Counted from the first letter of the stretch, positions 32,746 to 42,462 are shown. The stretch: 64,000 bases of DNA from Sphingomonas swuensis (GCF_039538045.1 NZ_BAABBQ010000001.1:456001-520000); one strand, 5' to 3'. Notes: generated by a model not told the origin, from the sequence alone. Made by a program: numbers and translations.

Positions 32746-34497
32746 TCAAGCGACCGCGGCGTCCTCGAGGTGCAGTTCGGCGCGGTTGCCGCCGTTCCAG
32801 CTGTCGCGGTGGACCGTTCCGGCAAGCCACAGGCGGCGATCGCTCGGCATCGACAGCAATGCGCTGCCGAGCGGCGTGTCGGCGGAGCGGAAGGCGATCC
32901 ACTTGAAGCTCGCGCCGTCGGCTCCGCTGGCGATCCCGCGAACATGCCCGTTTCCGACCACGCCGACGTTGATCAGCCGCGCCTCGCCCGCCGCGATCCT
33001 CGGCTGCGGCCAGCCGACTCCATAGGGCCCGGCCGCGTCCAGCGCGTCGCACAGCCCCGCCTGGACCCCGCGTGGTGCGCACAGGCTGTCGAGCAGCAGC
33101 GCACGGGCGCCGACCGCCCGCTCGACGTCGGCCGCCAGCCGGTCGGACAGATAGGCCGCAAGCGCCGGCACTTTGCCCGGCGCGACCGTGACCCCGGCCG
33201 CCATGGCGTGGCCGCCGCCCGCCACCAGCAGCCCCTCGTCCTTCGCCGCGAGCACCGCCGCGCCGAGGTCGACCCCGCTGATCGAGCGTCCCGAGCCCTT
33301 GCCGATGCCGTCCTCGCCGAGCGCGATGACCAGCGCGGGCCGGCCATGCTTCTCCTTGAGCCGCCCGGCGACGATCCCGATCACCCCGGGGTGCCAGCCG
33401 GGACGGGCGACGGTGATGACCGGAGCACCCGCCTGCGCATCGGAATCCGCCAGCGCCTCGTCGAGCACGCCCTGTTCGATCGCGCGCCGCTCCTCGTTGA
33501 GGCGGTCGAGCTCCAGCGCGATCGTGCGCGCCTCCTCGGCGTCGCTGGTGGTGAGCAGGCGCACCCCGAGGTCGGCGCGTCCGACCCGCCCCCCGGCGTT
33601 GATCCGGGGGCCGAGCGCGAAGCCGAGGTCGCGGCACGACGGGTCGGCGGTCAGCCGCGCCGCCTCGGCGAGCGCCTTCAGTCCGACGTTGCGCCCCCTC
33701 GCCATCACCTTCAGTCCCTGCGCGACATAGGCCCGGTTGAGCCCGTGGAGCTTGGCGACGTCGGCCACCGTGCCCAGCGCGACGAGGTCGAGCAGGTCGA
33801 TCACCCGCGGCTCGGGCCGGGCCGCGAACCAGCCACGAGTCCGCAGCGTCCGGAGCAACGCCACGCCCAGCAGGAAGGCCATGCCCACCGCCGCGACATG
33901 GCCGTGGGCGAGCCCGACCTCGCCCTCGTCGAGCCGGTTGGGATTGACCAGCGCATGGCACAGCGGAAGCGCGGCGGCGCACTGGTGGTGGTCGACCACC
34001 ACCACGTCGAGCCCTGCTTCGCGAGCGCCGGCGAGCGGCTCGAACGCCTGCGCGCCGCAATCGACCGTGACAATCAGCCCCGCGCCTCGGGCCTTGAGCG
34101 CGAGAAGCGCCGCCAAATTGGGGCCGTAGCCCTCGGCCTGCCGGTCGGGTATATGGACCAGCGGCTCGGCGCCGAGCTGGCGCAGCAGGAGCACCAGCAA
34201 CGCGCTGCTGGTCGCGCCGTCGACGTCATAGTCGCCGAAGATTGCGATGCCCTCGCCGCGCGCGAGCGCATCGGCCAGCCGCTCGGCCGCGCGGTCCATG
34301 TCCTGGAAGGCCGAGGGGTCGGGCAGCAGGTCACGAATGGTCGGCACGCGATAGCGCTCGAGCTCGTGCGGCTGCACCCCGCGCCCGAGCAGCAGCTCGT
34401 CGACCAGTTCGGTTCCCAGTTTCTCGTCGGACTGCGGCCTGCGCCAGCGCCACGGCTGGCCCGACAGCGACCGCTCCACCCCAAGCGCCACATTCAT
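32746..34497 (-). CDS. recJ: Single-stranded-DNA-specific exonuclease RecJ
   Basis: A 583-residue 5'-3' ssDNA exonuclease of recombination and mismatch repair. DHH-family motifs: GDYDVDG near residue 90, TVDCGAQAF, VVDHHQC near 168, and the later GGHAMAAG of the DHHA1 domain, then a C-terminal OB-like region. Slightly long for the core enzyme but normal for alphaproteobacteria. Its ATG overlaps the stop of the PH-domain gene upstream (ATGA). Confidence 0.96.
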   Translation of the reverse strand: MNVALGVERSLSGQPWRWRRPQSDEKLGTELVDELLLGRGVQPHELERYRVPTIRDLLPDPSAFQDMDRAAERLADALARGEGIAIFGDYDVDGATSSALLVLLLRQLGAEPLVHIPDRQAEGYGPNLAALLALKARGAGLIVTVDCGAQAFEPLAGAREAGLDVVVVDHHQCAAALPLCHALVNPNRLDEGEVGLAHGHVAAVGMAFLLGVALLRTLRTRGWFAARPEPRVIDLLDLVALGTVADVAKLHGLNRAYVAQGLKVMARGRNVGLKALAEAARLTADPSCRDLGFALGPRINAGGRVGRADLGVRLLTTSDAEEARTIALELDRLNEERRAIEQGVLDEALADSDAQAGAPVITVARPGWHPGVIGIVAGRLKEKHGRPALVIALGEDGIGKGSGRSISGVDLGAAVLAAKDEGLLVAGGGHAMAAGVTVAPGKVPALAAYLSDRLAADVERAVGARALLLDSLCAPRGVQAGLCDALDAAGPYGVGWPQPRIAAGEARLINVGVVGNGHVRGIASGADGASFKWIAFRSADTPLGSALLSMPSDRRLWLAGTVHRDSWNGGNRAELHLEDAAVA

Positions 34498-35918
34498 GGC
34501 TGCCGCGATAGCAGCTCCTTGGCGAGAAGACTCGCCTCATTTCGCGGAAGCGCGGGAATGCGCTGCCCACCGGCAGGGCCGCCGGCGATGTCGACCACCA
34601 ACGCGGCGACGCCGAACAACCGCGACAGGCTGGTCTCGGCCAGCGCGACGCTCTGCACGTTGGCGAGCGGAAGCAGCAGGGTGCGTCGCTGCCACCAGCC
34701 GGTGCGAAGCAGCAGCCGCTCGCCCTCCACCGCATAAGCGGTATTTCGCCACTCGAACCAGCGCAGCGGCCCGAACAGCAGGAGCAGCGGGAACAGCGGC
34801 GCCATCAGCAACAGGAAGCTCCACACATGCGCCTTCGAGACCCGCCGCCAGTCGGTCCCTTTGCCGGGCATGGTCCAGCCGAGCTCCGCCCCGATGCGAG
34901 CGACCTCCGCCTCATCGGCAAGCGCCGCCAGCACGTGATCGCTCGAACCGCCCTGCCGGCCCTCCTGGCTCTCGCCGGCAAGGCTCAGGACCTTCACCGC
35001 CCGCCATCCGAAGCGTTCGCGGATCGGCCCGGTGGCGATCAGCCCCGCCTGGATCCGACGCCGGGGAAGGGTGACATCGGTCCGCGTTAGCAGCCCGCGC
35101 CGCCGCCGAAGCCCGTTGCCCGTCCGGTCGAGCCGGAAGCCATATTCCCGCAGCAGGGTGCGGATCACCCCGGTCACCACGCCGGCCACGATCAGCACCG
35201 TCAGTCCGCCTACGACCAGGCCGAAGCGGTGGTCGAGAAGCCATCCGCCCCAGCCGCTCTGGTCGAGGATCGGCCGCCAGAACTTCCGGCTGAAGGGATC
35301 GAAGTCGATCACGTCGCCGAGCGTCTGGCTTGCGCCGAACAGGCCCGCGAACAGCGCCAGGCTGAAGTTGAACAGGCCGCAGGTCAGCACCCGCCGAAGG
35401 TCCATCGCGAACAGGGGAGGGCCTTCCACCTCGGCCTCGCCGGCACCCGCCACCGGTGCCGCGCCCGCCCGCCGCGCCCGCACATGGTCGCGCAGCGCCT
35501 CGGCCCGCGCCAGGACGATGCCTCCGAGCACGCCTTCTTCCTTGCCGGCGCTCGAGGCACCGGTCTCGAGCGTCACCTGCGCAACCCCGACGAGCCGCTG
35601 GAGCGGCCCCTGCGCGATGCTGACGTCGGCGACCCGGTCGAATGGGATCGTGCGCAGGTTCCGGCTGAGGATGCCGCTGTCGATCCGGATCGCATCGCTG
35701 CCGACCCGGTAGGAGAAGCGCAGCCAGTGCAGCAGCAAGCCGCCAAGCGTCACCACCGCGATCCCGCCGAGCATCATCAGCGCGACGAAGAACTTGCCCT
35801 GGAAAGCGAAATAGCCGCCCGCCGCGACCCCGCCGGCGATGTTGCGCAGCGCTTGGCCAAGCCCGCTGACGAGGGTCAGCGGGTGAAGCCGCTCGGGAGG
35901 GGCCTCGTCGGCGGTCAC
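34494..35918 (-). CDS. PH-domain membrane protein (YdbT-like)
   Basis: A 474-residue membrane protein with pairs of membrane helices each followed by a bacterial PH (bPH2) domain, as in YdbT. Helix pairs lie near residues 25-65, 175-240 and 360-390. The function of the family is unknown. GTG start one base after the stop of the shorter PH-domain protein; the two form the usual YdbS/YdbT-like couple. Its stop overlaps recJ by 4 bases. Confidence 0.85.
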   Translation of the reverse strand: MTADEAPPERLHPLTLVSGLGQALRNIAGGVAAGGYFAFQGKFFVALMMLGGIAVVTLGGLLLHWLRFSYRVGSDAIRIDSGILSRNLRTIPFDRVADVSIAQGPLQRLVGVAQVTLETGASSAGKEEGVLGGIVLARAEALRDHVRARRAGAAPVAGAGEAEVEGPPLFAMDLRRVLTCGLFNFSLALFAGLFGASQTLGDVIDFDPFSRKFWRPILDQSGWGGWLLDHRFGLVVGGLTVLIVAGVVTGVIRTLLREYGFRLDRTGNGLRRRRGLLTRTDVTLPRRRIQAGLIATGPIRERFGWRAVKVLSLAGESQEGRQGGSSDHVLAALADEAEVARIGAELGWTMPGKGTDWRRVSKAHVWSFLLLMAPLFPLLLLFGPLRWFEWRNTAYAVEGERLLLRTGWWQRRTLLLPLANVQSVALAETSLSRLFGVAALVVDIAGGPAGGQRIPALPRNEASLLAKELLSRQP

Positions 35919-35919
35919 C

Positions 35920-36432
35920 TCAGTCGAGGTCCGCCTGGATGTGGCTCCGGATCACCGCCGCCATCGAGTCCGCATCGGCGGGGCTGAGGCCGGGCAGGCT
36001 GACGATCGAATGGTGCGTGCCCGCGGTGTGCACCACCAGCGTCGCGGTCCCGAACATCTTGTCGAGCGGGCCCCTGGCGATGTCGAGGTGCTGGACCCGG
36101 ACCAGCGGCACCAGCGTGTCCCGATGGAACATCCAGCCGCGCACGACCCGCAGCATCCTCGGCTCCAGCGCATGCCCGAGCCGCGACCAGATCCGCGACG
36201 GCGCGACGATGATCGACGCCGCCGCAAGCAACGGCACGGCGACCAGCAGCAGGCCGCCGACCGGCTTGTCCGCCAGGATCGCACGATCCACCACGATCGC
36301 CGCGACGACGATCGGAAGCCAGCTCAGCAGGGTCCTGACGCGGATCACATGCAGATAGCCGCGCTCCGCCGGGCGGAGCCGCGCTCCGTCTTCGCCCAAG
36401 CTTTCCCCCGGCGCCTCGTCAATCACTGTCAT
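35920..36432 (-). CDS. PH-domain membrane protein (YdbS-like)
   Basis: A 170-residue protein with two membrane segments (about 35-75) and one bPH2 domain containing LVPLVRVQHLDIARGPLDK and GTATLVVHTAGT, the core of YdbS-like proteins. Upstream partner of the YdbT-like gene. Unknown function, possibly envelope-related. Confidence 0.87.
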   Translation of the reverse strand: MTVIDEAPGESLGEDGARLRPAERGYLHVIRVRTLLSWLPIVVAAIVVDRAILADKPVGGLLLVAVPLLAAASIIVAPSRIWSRLGHALEPRMLRVVRGWMFHRDTLVPLVRVQHLDIARGPLDKMFGTATLVVHTAGTHHSIVSLPGLSPADADSMAAVIRSHIQADLD

Positions 36433-36462
36433 AGCTGCATACTACAGCAGCATCGGACAGCT

Positions 36463-37434
36463 TCAAGCCGGCTTGCGATGCTCGCCGGAGATGCGGCGCA
36501 CCGTTCCCGAGCTCGCGCGCATGACGATGCTCTCGGTGGTCAGGCAGCCCTTGCGCCGCTTGACGCCCTTGAGCAGCGAGCCGTCGGTAACGCCCGTCGC
36601 CGCGAAGATGCAGTCGCCGCTGGCCATGTCCTCGAGCCGGTAGATGCGGTCGAGGTCCTCGATCCCCCAGCGCCGGGCACGCGACCGCTCGTCGTCGTTG
36701 CGGAACAGCAGCCGGCCCTCGATCTGTCCGCCGACGCAGCGCAGTGCCGCCGCCGCCAGCACGCCTTCCGGAGCGCCGCCCGAGCCCATGTAGATGTCGA
36801 CCGTCGTGTCCGGGTTGGTGGTGGCGATGACCCCGGCGACGTCGCCATCGGGAATGAGCATGATTCCGCAGCCGATCGAGCGCAGCTCGGCGATGATCCC
36901 GGCATGGCGCGGCCGGTCGAGCACGCAGGCGATGATCTCGTCCGGAGCAACCCCCTTGGCGGCGGCCAGCGAGCGGACGTTCTCCGCCGGCGAACGCTCG
37001 AGGCTGACGGTGCCCTCGGGATAGCCCGGCCCGATCGCGAGCTTCTCCATGTAGACGTCGGGCGCGTTCAGCAGCCCGCCTTCCTCGGCGATCGCGAGAA
37101 CCGCAAGCGCGTTCGGACCGGCCTTGGCGGTGATGGTGGTGCCTTCGAGCGGATCGAGCGCGATGTCGATCTTGGGGCCCGTTCCCTGCTCGGATCCGAC
37201 CTTCTCGCCGATGTAGAGCATCGGGGCTTCGTCGCGCTCGCCCTCGCCGATCACCACGGTGCCGTCCATCGGCAGCTCGTTGAGCGCGGCGCGCATGGCT
37301 TCCACCGCGGCGGCGTCCGCCGCTTTCTCGTCGCCCCGGCCGATCAGCGTGGAGGCCGCGATCGCCGCCGCTTCGGTCACCCGGACCATTTCGAGGACGA
37401 GGACTCGGTCGAGGACGGACGAGGCTTGGATCAC
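36463..37434 (-). CDS. glpX: Class II fructose-1,6-bisphosphatase GlpX
   Basis: A 323-residue gluconeogenic phosphatase removing the 1-phosphate of fructose 1,6-bisphosphate. The lithium-sensitive phosphatase metal motifs are visible: GEGERDEAPMLYIGE, ALDPLEGTTI and GSGGAPEGVLAAAAL. Start is GTG at 37434, supported by AGGAG 10 bases upstream; the internal Met (MVRVTEAA) is an alternative that would remove 15 residues. It precedes the PH-protein/recJ unit on the same strand with a 30-base gap. Confidence 0.95.
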   Translation of the reverse strand: MIQASSVLDRVLVLEMVRVTEAAAIAASTLIGRGDEKAADAAAVEAMRAALNELPMDGTVVIGEGERDEAPMLYIGEKVGSEQGTGPKIDIALDPLEGTTITAKAGPNALAVLAIAEEGGLLNAPDVYMEKLAIGPGYPEGTVSLERSPAENVRSLAAAKGVAPDEIIACVLDRPRHAGIIAELRSIGCGIMLIPDGDVAGVIATTNPDTTVDIYMGSGGAPEGVLAAAALRCVGGQIEGRLLFRNDDERSRARRWGIEDLDRIYRLEDMASGDCIFAATGVTDGSLLKGVKRRKGCLTTESIVMRASSGTVRRISGEHRKPA

Positions 37435-37521
37435 TTGGCGTTAGCTCCTGTGCAATTCGGCTTGGGACCGCGCTACGGGATGGGCGGGCCCCGAACAAGC
37501 AGCGGCGCGTTGGGTCGATCG

Positions 37522-37947
37522 ATGCGCCACTTCCTGCTTGTCCTGCCAATCCTTCTCGCCTCGGCTTGTTCCGGTGACGAAAAGGTCTCCAGCAATGCCG
37601 CCACCCCGTCGCTCGAGGTCATGACCGAGCAGCCGGGCGACTGGTCGGAACTCGACCGGATGGTCGGCCGAACCCCGTTCGAAAGCGGGCTGCTCGACGA
37701 GAGTCCCGTGACGGTCGACATCAATTCCGTGCTCGGGCCCGAGGCCTCCCGCTTCCGCGACGCCATGGCCGATGCCGGACCGCTGACCCGCCGCGACGAT
37801 CTGCTCGTGGCGACATCGAAGAGCGGCAAGGCGTGGCTGGTCCTGCAACCGGGCGAGCACGCCTTCCGGGCAGCGCTGCGCACGGGGCAGGGGTGGCGCG
37901 AATGGTCGACACCCGGGACGAACGTGCCCTCGCTCGGGCGAAACTAG
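37522..37947 (+). CDS. Probable lipoprotein, unknown function
   Basis: A 141-residue protein. Hydrophobic leader with a lipobox-like LLASAC (Cys16), then a globular region with two conserved-looking Trp. No family recognised. It is divergent from glpX (88 bases apart) and convergent with the DUF2721 gene. Codon pattern is that of a genuine gene. Confidence 0.7.
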   Translation: MRHFLLVLPILLASACSGDEKVSSNAATPSLEVMTEQPGDWSELDRMVGRTPFESGLLDESPVTVDINSVLGPEASRFRDAMADAGPLTRRDDLLVATSKSGKAWLVLQPGEHAFRAALRTGQGWREWSTPGTNVPSLGRN

Positions 37948-37956
37948 CCCGCCCGG

Positions 37957-38448
37957 CTATTCGTCCCCGGCGGCTTCGTCCACTTCATCCACTTCATGGT
38001 CGAGCAGGGTCTGGCGCACCCGGATCACCCGGGCGGCGACCCTTGTCTCGATCAGGAAGATGCTCAACCCTAGCGCCAGCGTCACCATCGACCCGATGAA
38101 CAGGAGCGCGATGCTGGTGCCCGCGTGAAGGTCGATCAGCGCCGCCGCGAACAGCAGCACGACCACCGCGCAGACCAGCACCGCCGAGGCCACGGTCAGC
38201 GTGATCGCGCTGCTGACCAGCCGCATCCGCCGGTCGACCGTGTGCAGTTCGCGAAGCAGCCGGTCATGCTCGTTGCCGCGCGCCTTGAGGATCATCGGCT
38301 CGAGCGCCCGGCCGCGATCGACGATCCGCGCCAGCCGCGAGGCACAGACGTTGAGGAAAGCGCCGACGCCTGCGAGCAGGAACACCGGCGCGACGGCGAG
38401 CTGGATGATCTGGGCGATCTGCGTCGCGCTTTCGGTGGTCGGAAGCAT
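37957..38448 (-). CDS. DUF2721 family membrane protein
   Basis: A 163-residue protein with three membrane segments. LAVAPVFLLAGVGAFLNVCA followed by SRLARIVDRGRALE is the DUF2721 signature; the C-terminus is acidic (DHEVDEVDEAAGDE). Function unknown. ATG at 38448 chosen; a GTG at 38505 would add 19 residues. Confidence 0.88.
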   Translation of the reverse strand: MLPTTESATQIAQIIQLAVAPVFLLAGVGAFLNVCASRLARIVDRGRALEPMILKARGNEHDRLLRELHTVDRRMRLVSSAITLTVASAVLVCAVVVLLFAAALIDLHAGTSIALLFIGSMVTLALGLSIFLIETRVAARVIRVRQTLLDHEVDEVDEAAGDE

Positions 38449-38606
38449 CGGGCGGGCATAGCTGCCGCACCTCTCTCGCGCCAGCGGTCCCGCCCTCCCC
38501 GACACTGCGGGGGCTGCTCGGAGAGGGCGAGATCAGACGCGTAGGCGCACGCGAAACCGTCCGAGCAGCTACGAAGCCGCGGTCTCTCCGGATGCTTGTG
38601 GCCGCA

Positions 38607-38768
38607 CTATTTTTCGTCAGGCTTCCTGGCGCCCGCTCCTCGGCAGCGATCCGAGCAGTAGCGGACCTGCTCCCAGTCGCGCGCCCACTTCTTTCGCCAG
38701 GTGAACGGCAGCCCGCACGAAGCGCAGGTCTTGCTCGGCAGGTCGGCCTTCTTGCGCATCTTGGGCAT
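38607..38768 (-). CDS. DUF2256 zinc-ribbon-like protein
   Basis: A 53-residue protein beginning [20 protein letters not shown]. Four cysteines (15, 18, 38, 42) in CASC and CSDRC form a probable zinc knuckle, with [19 protein letters not shown] between them as in the DUF2256 family. Often found near photolyase or small regulatory genes elsewhere; not here. Stop TAG at 38607-38609. Confidence 0.85.
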   Translation of the reverse strand: MPKMRKKADLPSKTCASCGLPFTWRKKWARDWEQVRYCSDRCRGAGARKPDEK

Positions 38769-38833
38769 CACCCGGCCATGCTGGCGTGCTGCGGCCTAGT
38801 CAAACCGGCCACAAGACCGCATGAACGGCCGCG

Positions 38834-39400
38834 ATGAGCGACTTCGAGTTCATGTTCGCGCTGTTCGGGCTGCTGCTCGGCCTCTCGATCGCCGAGCTGC
38901 TGAGCGGCCTCGCCCGTGCGATCGAGGAACGGCTCGGATCGCGACGCGGCTTCCGTCTCGGCTGGCTTACCCCGCTGCTCGCCGCCTTCGTCCTGCTCGA
39001 CCTCCTGTCCTTCTGGGGCGCCGCCTGGCTGACCCGCGACCTCGTCCGCGTGTCGGGCGAGAGCCTGATGCTGGTGACCGCCTTCGCCAGTGCCTATTAC
39101 ATGGCCGCGCGGCTGGTGTTTCCGCGCGACGTCGATGCGATCGAGCGGCTCGACGAGCATTTCTTCCGAATCCGGCGGATCGTCATCGGCATCCTGTTCG
39201 TCCTGTTGATCGTGCAGATGACCTGGTACGCCTCCCTTCCCGAGCTCGCTCCCCGACTGGTGCGACCCCTGTCCCTGTCGCTGACGTGCCTGCTCGGGGT
39301 GCTGATGATCCTCGCCGCGTTCCTTCCGCGCGGCCGCTTGCTGACCCTGGTCATGGCCGCGCTGGTCGGCCGCTACGTCATCAGCTACCTGGTCTTCTGA
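38834..39400 (+). CDS. Membrane protein, unknown function
   Basis: A 188-residue protein with about five hydrophobic segments (near 5-25, 44-66, 78-94, 114-134 and 145-185). Not recognised as a named family. Its TGA overlaps the ATG of the Ca2+/H+ antiporter gene by one base (TGATG), so the two are co-transcribed. Confidence 0.75.
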   Translation: MSDFEFMFALFGLLLGLSIAELLSGLARAIEERLGSRRGFRLGWLTPLLAAFVLLDLLSFWGAAWLTRDLVRVSGESLMLVTAFASAYYMAARLVFPRDVDAIERLDEHFFRIRRIVIGILFVLLIVQMTWYASLPELAPRLVRPLSLSLTCLLGVLMILAAFLPRGRLLTLVMAALVGRYVISYLVF

Positions 39401-40461
39401 TGGCGGCCGAGAACAACCGCGCGAGCGACATCGCGCCGCTGGTCGGCGCGGCGATCGTCGGACTCCAGTTCGCCGGCCTGTCCTGGTGGTGGCTGTCGAC
39501 GCTGGTGCTGATCGCGACCGTGCTCGCCGCGGTCCATCATGCCGAGGTCGTCGCCGAGCGCGTCGGGGAGCCGTTCGGCACCCTCATCCTCGCGCTCGCG
39601 GTGACGGTTATCGAGACCGGCCTCATCGTCAGCCTGATGCTCGCCAACAACGAGGGAGCGGCGGCGCTCGCCCGCGACACGGTGTTCGCCGCGAGCATGA
39701 TCATCCTCAACCTTCTGCTCGGCATGTGCCTGATCGCCGCCGGCCGCCGGACGGTCGAGCAGCGCTTCATCCGGACCGGCGCCAATGCCGCGCTGAGCAC
39801 GCTCGCCGCTTTGCTCGTGCTGACGCTGGTCCTTCCCAACTTCACCACCAGCGTCGCCGGCCCGGTGTTCAGCTACGTCCAGCTCGCCTTCGTCGCCGGC
39901 TTCGCCCTCATCCTCTACCTGACCTTCGTCTTCGCCCAGACGGTCCGCCACCGCGACTATTTCGTCCGCCCGGACACCGCCGCGCCCGAGGAGTGCCGCC
40001 CGACCAAGGCCGTCGCGACCCGCTCCTTCGCCCTGCTTCTGGTCAGCCTGTTCGCGGTCGTGCTGCTCGCCAAGGCGCTGTCCAAGCCGCTCGAGCAGGC
40101 GATCGCCGCCGCCGGTGCCCCGATCGCGCTGGTCGGGATCGCGATCGCCGGCGTGGTCCTGCTGCCAGAGGGGCTGGCGGCGGTGAAGGCGGCGCGCTTC
40201 GGCCGCCTCCAGACCAGCCTCAACCTGGCCCTCGGCTCGGCACTTGCGACGATCGGCCTGACCATCCCGGCGGTCACCGTCGTCTCCTTCATGCTCGGGC
40301 TTCCGCTCGCCCTCGGGCTCGAGCCCAAGAGCATCGTGCTCCTCGCCCTGACCCTGTTCGTCGGCAGCCTCAGCCTTGCCCGCGGGCGGGTCACGGTGCT
40401 CCACGGAATGGTGCACCTCGTCATCTTCGCCGCCTATTTGCTGGTGACGGTGCTTCCCTAG
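39400..40461 (+). CDS. chaA: Calcium/proton antiporter, ChaA-like
   Basis: A 353-residue inner-membrane cation antiporter with about eleven membrane segments. The first conserved repeat GEPFGTLILALAVTVIETGL and the second ALGSALATIGLTIPAVTVVS carry the acidic/polar residues of the CaCA exchanger family. Likely Na+/H+ or Ca2+/H+ exchange. The stop overlaps the convergent aminotransferase stop (shared CTAG, 40458-40461). Confidence 0.9.
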   Translation: MAAENNRASDIAPLVGAAIVGLQFAGLSWWWLSTLVLIATVLAAVHHAEVVAERVGEPFGTLILALAVTVIETGLIVSLMLANNEGAAALARDTVFAASMIILNLLLGMCLIAAGRRTVEQRFIRTGANAALSTLAALLVLTLVLPNFTTSVAGPVFSYVQLAFVAGFALILYLTFVFAQTVRHRDYFVRPDTAAPEECRPTKAVATRSFALLLVSLFAVVLLAKALSKPLEQAIAAAGAPIALVGIAIAGVVLLPEGLAAVKAARFGRLQTSLNLALGSALATIGLTIPAVTVVSFMLGLPLALGLEPKSIVLLALTLFVGSLSLARGRVTVLHGMVHLVIFAAYLLVTVLP

Positions 40462-41636
40462 CCCTTCTTGAGCAGCTTCTTCACGCCGCGCGCCGCCTGG
40501 CGGAGGCGCTGCTCATTCTCGACCAGCGCGATCCGGACGAAGCCTTCGCCCTCCTCGCCGAAGCCGACCCCCGGAGCCACCGCGACCCCGGCCTCGACCA
40601 GCATGCGCTTGGCGAACTCCATCGAGCCGAGGTGCCGCATCGCTTCCGGGATCGGGGCCCAGGCGAACATGCTCGCCTGCGGCACCGGGATCTCCCAGCC
40701 GGCGCGGCCGAAGCTCTCGACCAGCACGTCGCGTCGCCGCTTGTAGAGCGCGCGCATCTCTGCGACGCATTCCTGCGGGCCGTTCAGCGCCGCGACCGCG
40801 GCCGCCTGGATCGGGGTGAAGGCGCCATAGTCGAGGTAGCTCTTGACCCGAGTCAGCGCCCCGATCAGCTCGCGGTTGCCGACCGCGAAGCCGATCCGCC
40901 AGCCGGCCATCGAATAGGTCTTGCTCATCGAGGTGAACTCGACCGCGACTTCCTTCGCCCCCTCGACCGCGAGGATCGACGGGGTCGGCTCCTCGCCGAA
41001 ATAGATTTCGGCATAGGCGAGGTCGGAGATGATCCACAGCTTGTGCTCGCGGGCGAAGGCCACGAGCTTCTCGTAGAAGGGCTTGTCGGCGACATAGGCC
41101 GTCGGGTTGGACGGATAGCCGATCACCAGCACCTTGGGCCGCGGCACGGTGTAGCGCATCGCCATCCGGAGCCGCTCGAAGAACTCCTCGCCGGGCGCCG
41201 CCGGGATCGAGCGGATCGCCGCGCCGGCGATGATGAAGCCGAAGCTGTGGATCGGGTAGGACGGGTTGGGGGCGAGCACCACGTCGCCCGGCGCGGTGAT
41301 CGCCTGCGCGAGGTTGGCGAGCCCTTCCTTCGACCCCAAGGTGACGATGATCTCGCTGTCGGGATCGAGCTCGACCCCGAACCGCCGCTGGTAATAGGCC
41401 GCCTGCGCCTTGCGCAGCCCCGGAATGCCCTTCGACGCCGAATAGCCGTGCGCGTCGGGCTTGGCCGCCACCTCGGCGAGCTTGGCCACGACATGCGCCG
41501 GCGGCGGACTGTCGGGATTGCCCATCCCGAGGTCGATCACGTCCTCGCCCTTCGCCCGCATCGCCGCGCGCATCCCGTTGACCTCGGCAAAGACGTAGGG
41601 CGGCAGCCGCTGGATGCGGTAGAAGTCGGTGTCCAT
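40458..41636 (-). CDS. alaC: AlaC-type class I/II aminotransferase
   Basis: A 392-residue PLP enzyme. N-terminus MDTDFYRIQRLPPYVFAEVN and GMGNPDSPPP match the AlaC/YfdZ glutamate-pyruvate aminotransferase group; the PLP Lys is in TSMSKTYSMAGWRIG. LL-diaminopimelate aminotransferase is a related alternative. Start at 41636 matches the family; nine more residues are open upstream. Confidence 0.88.
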   Translation of the reverse strand: MDTDFYRIQRLPPYVFAEVNGMRAAMRAKGEDVIDLGMGNPDSPPPAHVVAKLAEVAAKPDAHGYSASKGIPGLRKAQAAYYQRRFGVELDPDSEIIVTLGSKEGLANLAQAITAPGDVVLAPNPSYPIHSFGFIIAGAAIRSIPAAPGEEFFERLRMAMRYTVPRPKVLVIGYPSNPTAYVADKPFYEKLVAFAREHKLWIISDLAYAEIYFGEEPTPSILAVEGAKEVAVEFTSMSKTYSMAGWRIGFAVGNRELIGALTRVKSYLDYGAFTPIQAAAVAALNGPQECVAEMRALYKRRRDVLVESFGRAGWEIPVPQASMFAWAPIPEAMRHLGSMEFAKRMLVEAGVAVAPGVGFGEEGEGFVRIALVENEQRLRQAARGVKKLLKKG

Positions 41637-41760
41637 TTTCGTGTTGTGCCGCCCTTGCTGCACTGCGGCAAGGGTCGAAGGTCCGTCTTAAAAGCGCACC
41701 CGTCCGCTCCTATCTGCAACCATGGGCGGGGACGAGAGAGAAAAACGACAGGGACCCGAC

Positions 41761-42462
41761 ATGAACATTTTGATGGTGCTGACCAGCCACGACCAGCTCG
41801 GCGACACGGGCAAGAAGACCGGCTTCTGGCTCGAGGAGTTCGCCGCGCCTTATTACGTCCTCAAGGACGCCGGGCACGACATCACCCTCGCCAGCCCGGC
41901 CGGCGGCCAGCCGCCGCTCGATCCCAAGAGCGACGAGCCCGACGCCCAGACCGAGGCGACCGAGCGCTTCAAGAAGGATGAGGAAGGCAAGGCCCAGCTC
42001 GCCTCCACCAGGCGCCTGGCCGAAATCGACGCGGCCCAGTTCGATGCCGTCTTCTATCCCGGCGGCCACGGCCCGATGTGGGACCTCGCCGAAGACTCGA
42101 CCTCGCGCTCGATCATCGAGACCACGCTCGCGGCCGGCAAGCCCGTCGGTCTCGTCTGCCATGCCCCCGCGGCGCTGCGCAACGTCAAGGGTCCCGACGG
42201 CGAGCCGCTGGTCAAGGGCCGCAAGGTCACCGGCTTCACCAACGAGGAAGAGGAGGCCGTCCAGCTCACCGACGTCGTGCCCTTCCTCCTCGAGGACGAG
42301 CTGAAGCGCCTCGGCGGCCGCTACGAGAAGGGCGAGACCTTCAAGCCCTATGTCGTCCGCGACGGTCTGCTGATCACCGGCCAGAACCCACCGTCGAGTG
42401 AGCCCGCGGCCGAAGCGCTGCTCGCCGCCCTCGCCGAGCGCCGCGAGACCGCCGACGCCTGA
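41761..42462 (+). CDS. DJ-1/PfpI family protein (Hsp31-like)
   Basis: A 233-residue class I glutamine-amidotransferase-like protein. The nucleophile Cys is in GLVCHAPAAL, and Glu in GFWLEEFAAPY completes the usual Cys-Glu site. The group includes Hsp31-type glyoxalase III/chaperones. Starting at the second Met (41761) removes 13 charged, unlikely residues. A strong stem follows the stop. Confidence 0.9.
   Translation: MNILMVLTSHDQLGDTGKKTGFWLEEFAAPYYVLKDAGHDITLASPAGGQPPLDPKSDEPDAQTEATERFKKDEEGKAQLASTRRLAEIDAAQFDAVFYPGGHGPMWDLAEDSTSRSIIETTLAAGKPVGLVCHAPAALRNVKGPDGEPLVKGRKVTGFTNEEEEAVQLTDVVPFLLEDELKRLGGRYEKGETFKPYVVRDGLLITGQNPPSSEPAAEALLAALAERRETADA

Noticed and set aside
37522..37947. 35941-37947 single 668-codon plus-strand gene
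   Set aside because: Its first 527 codons are antisense to glpX and a PH-domain gene; only the last 142 codons form a gene with a lipoprotein leader.
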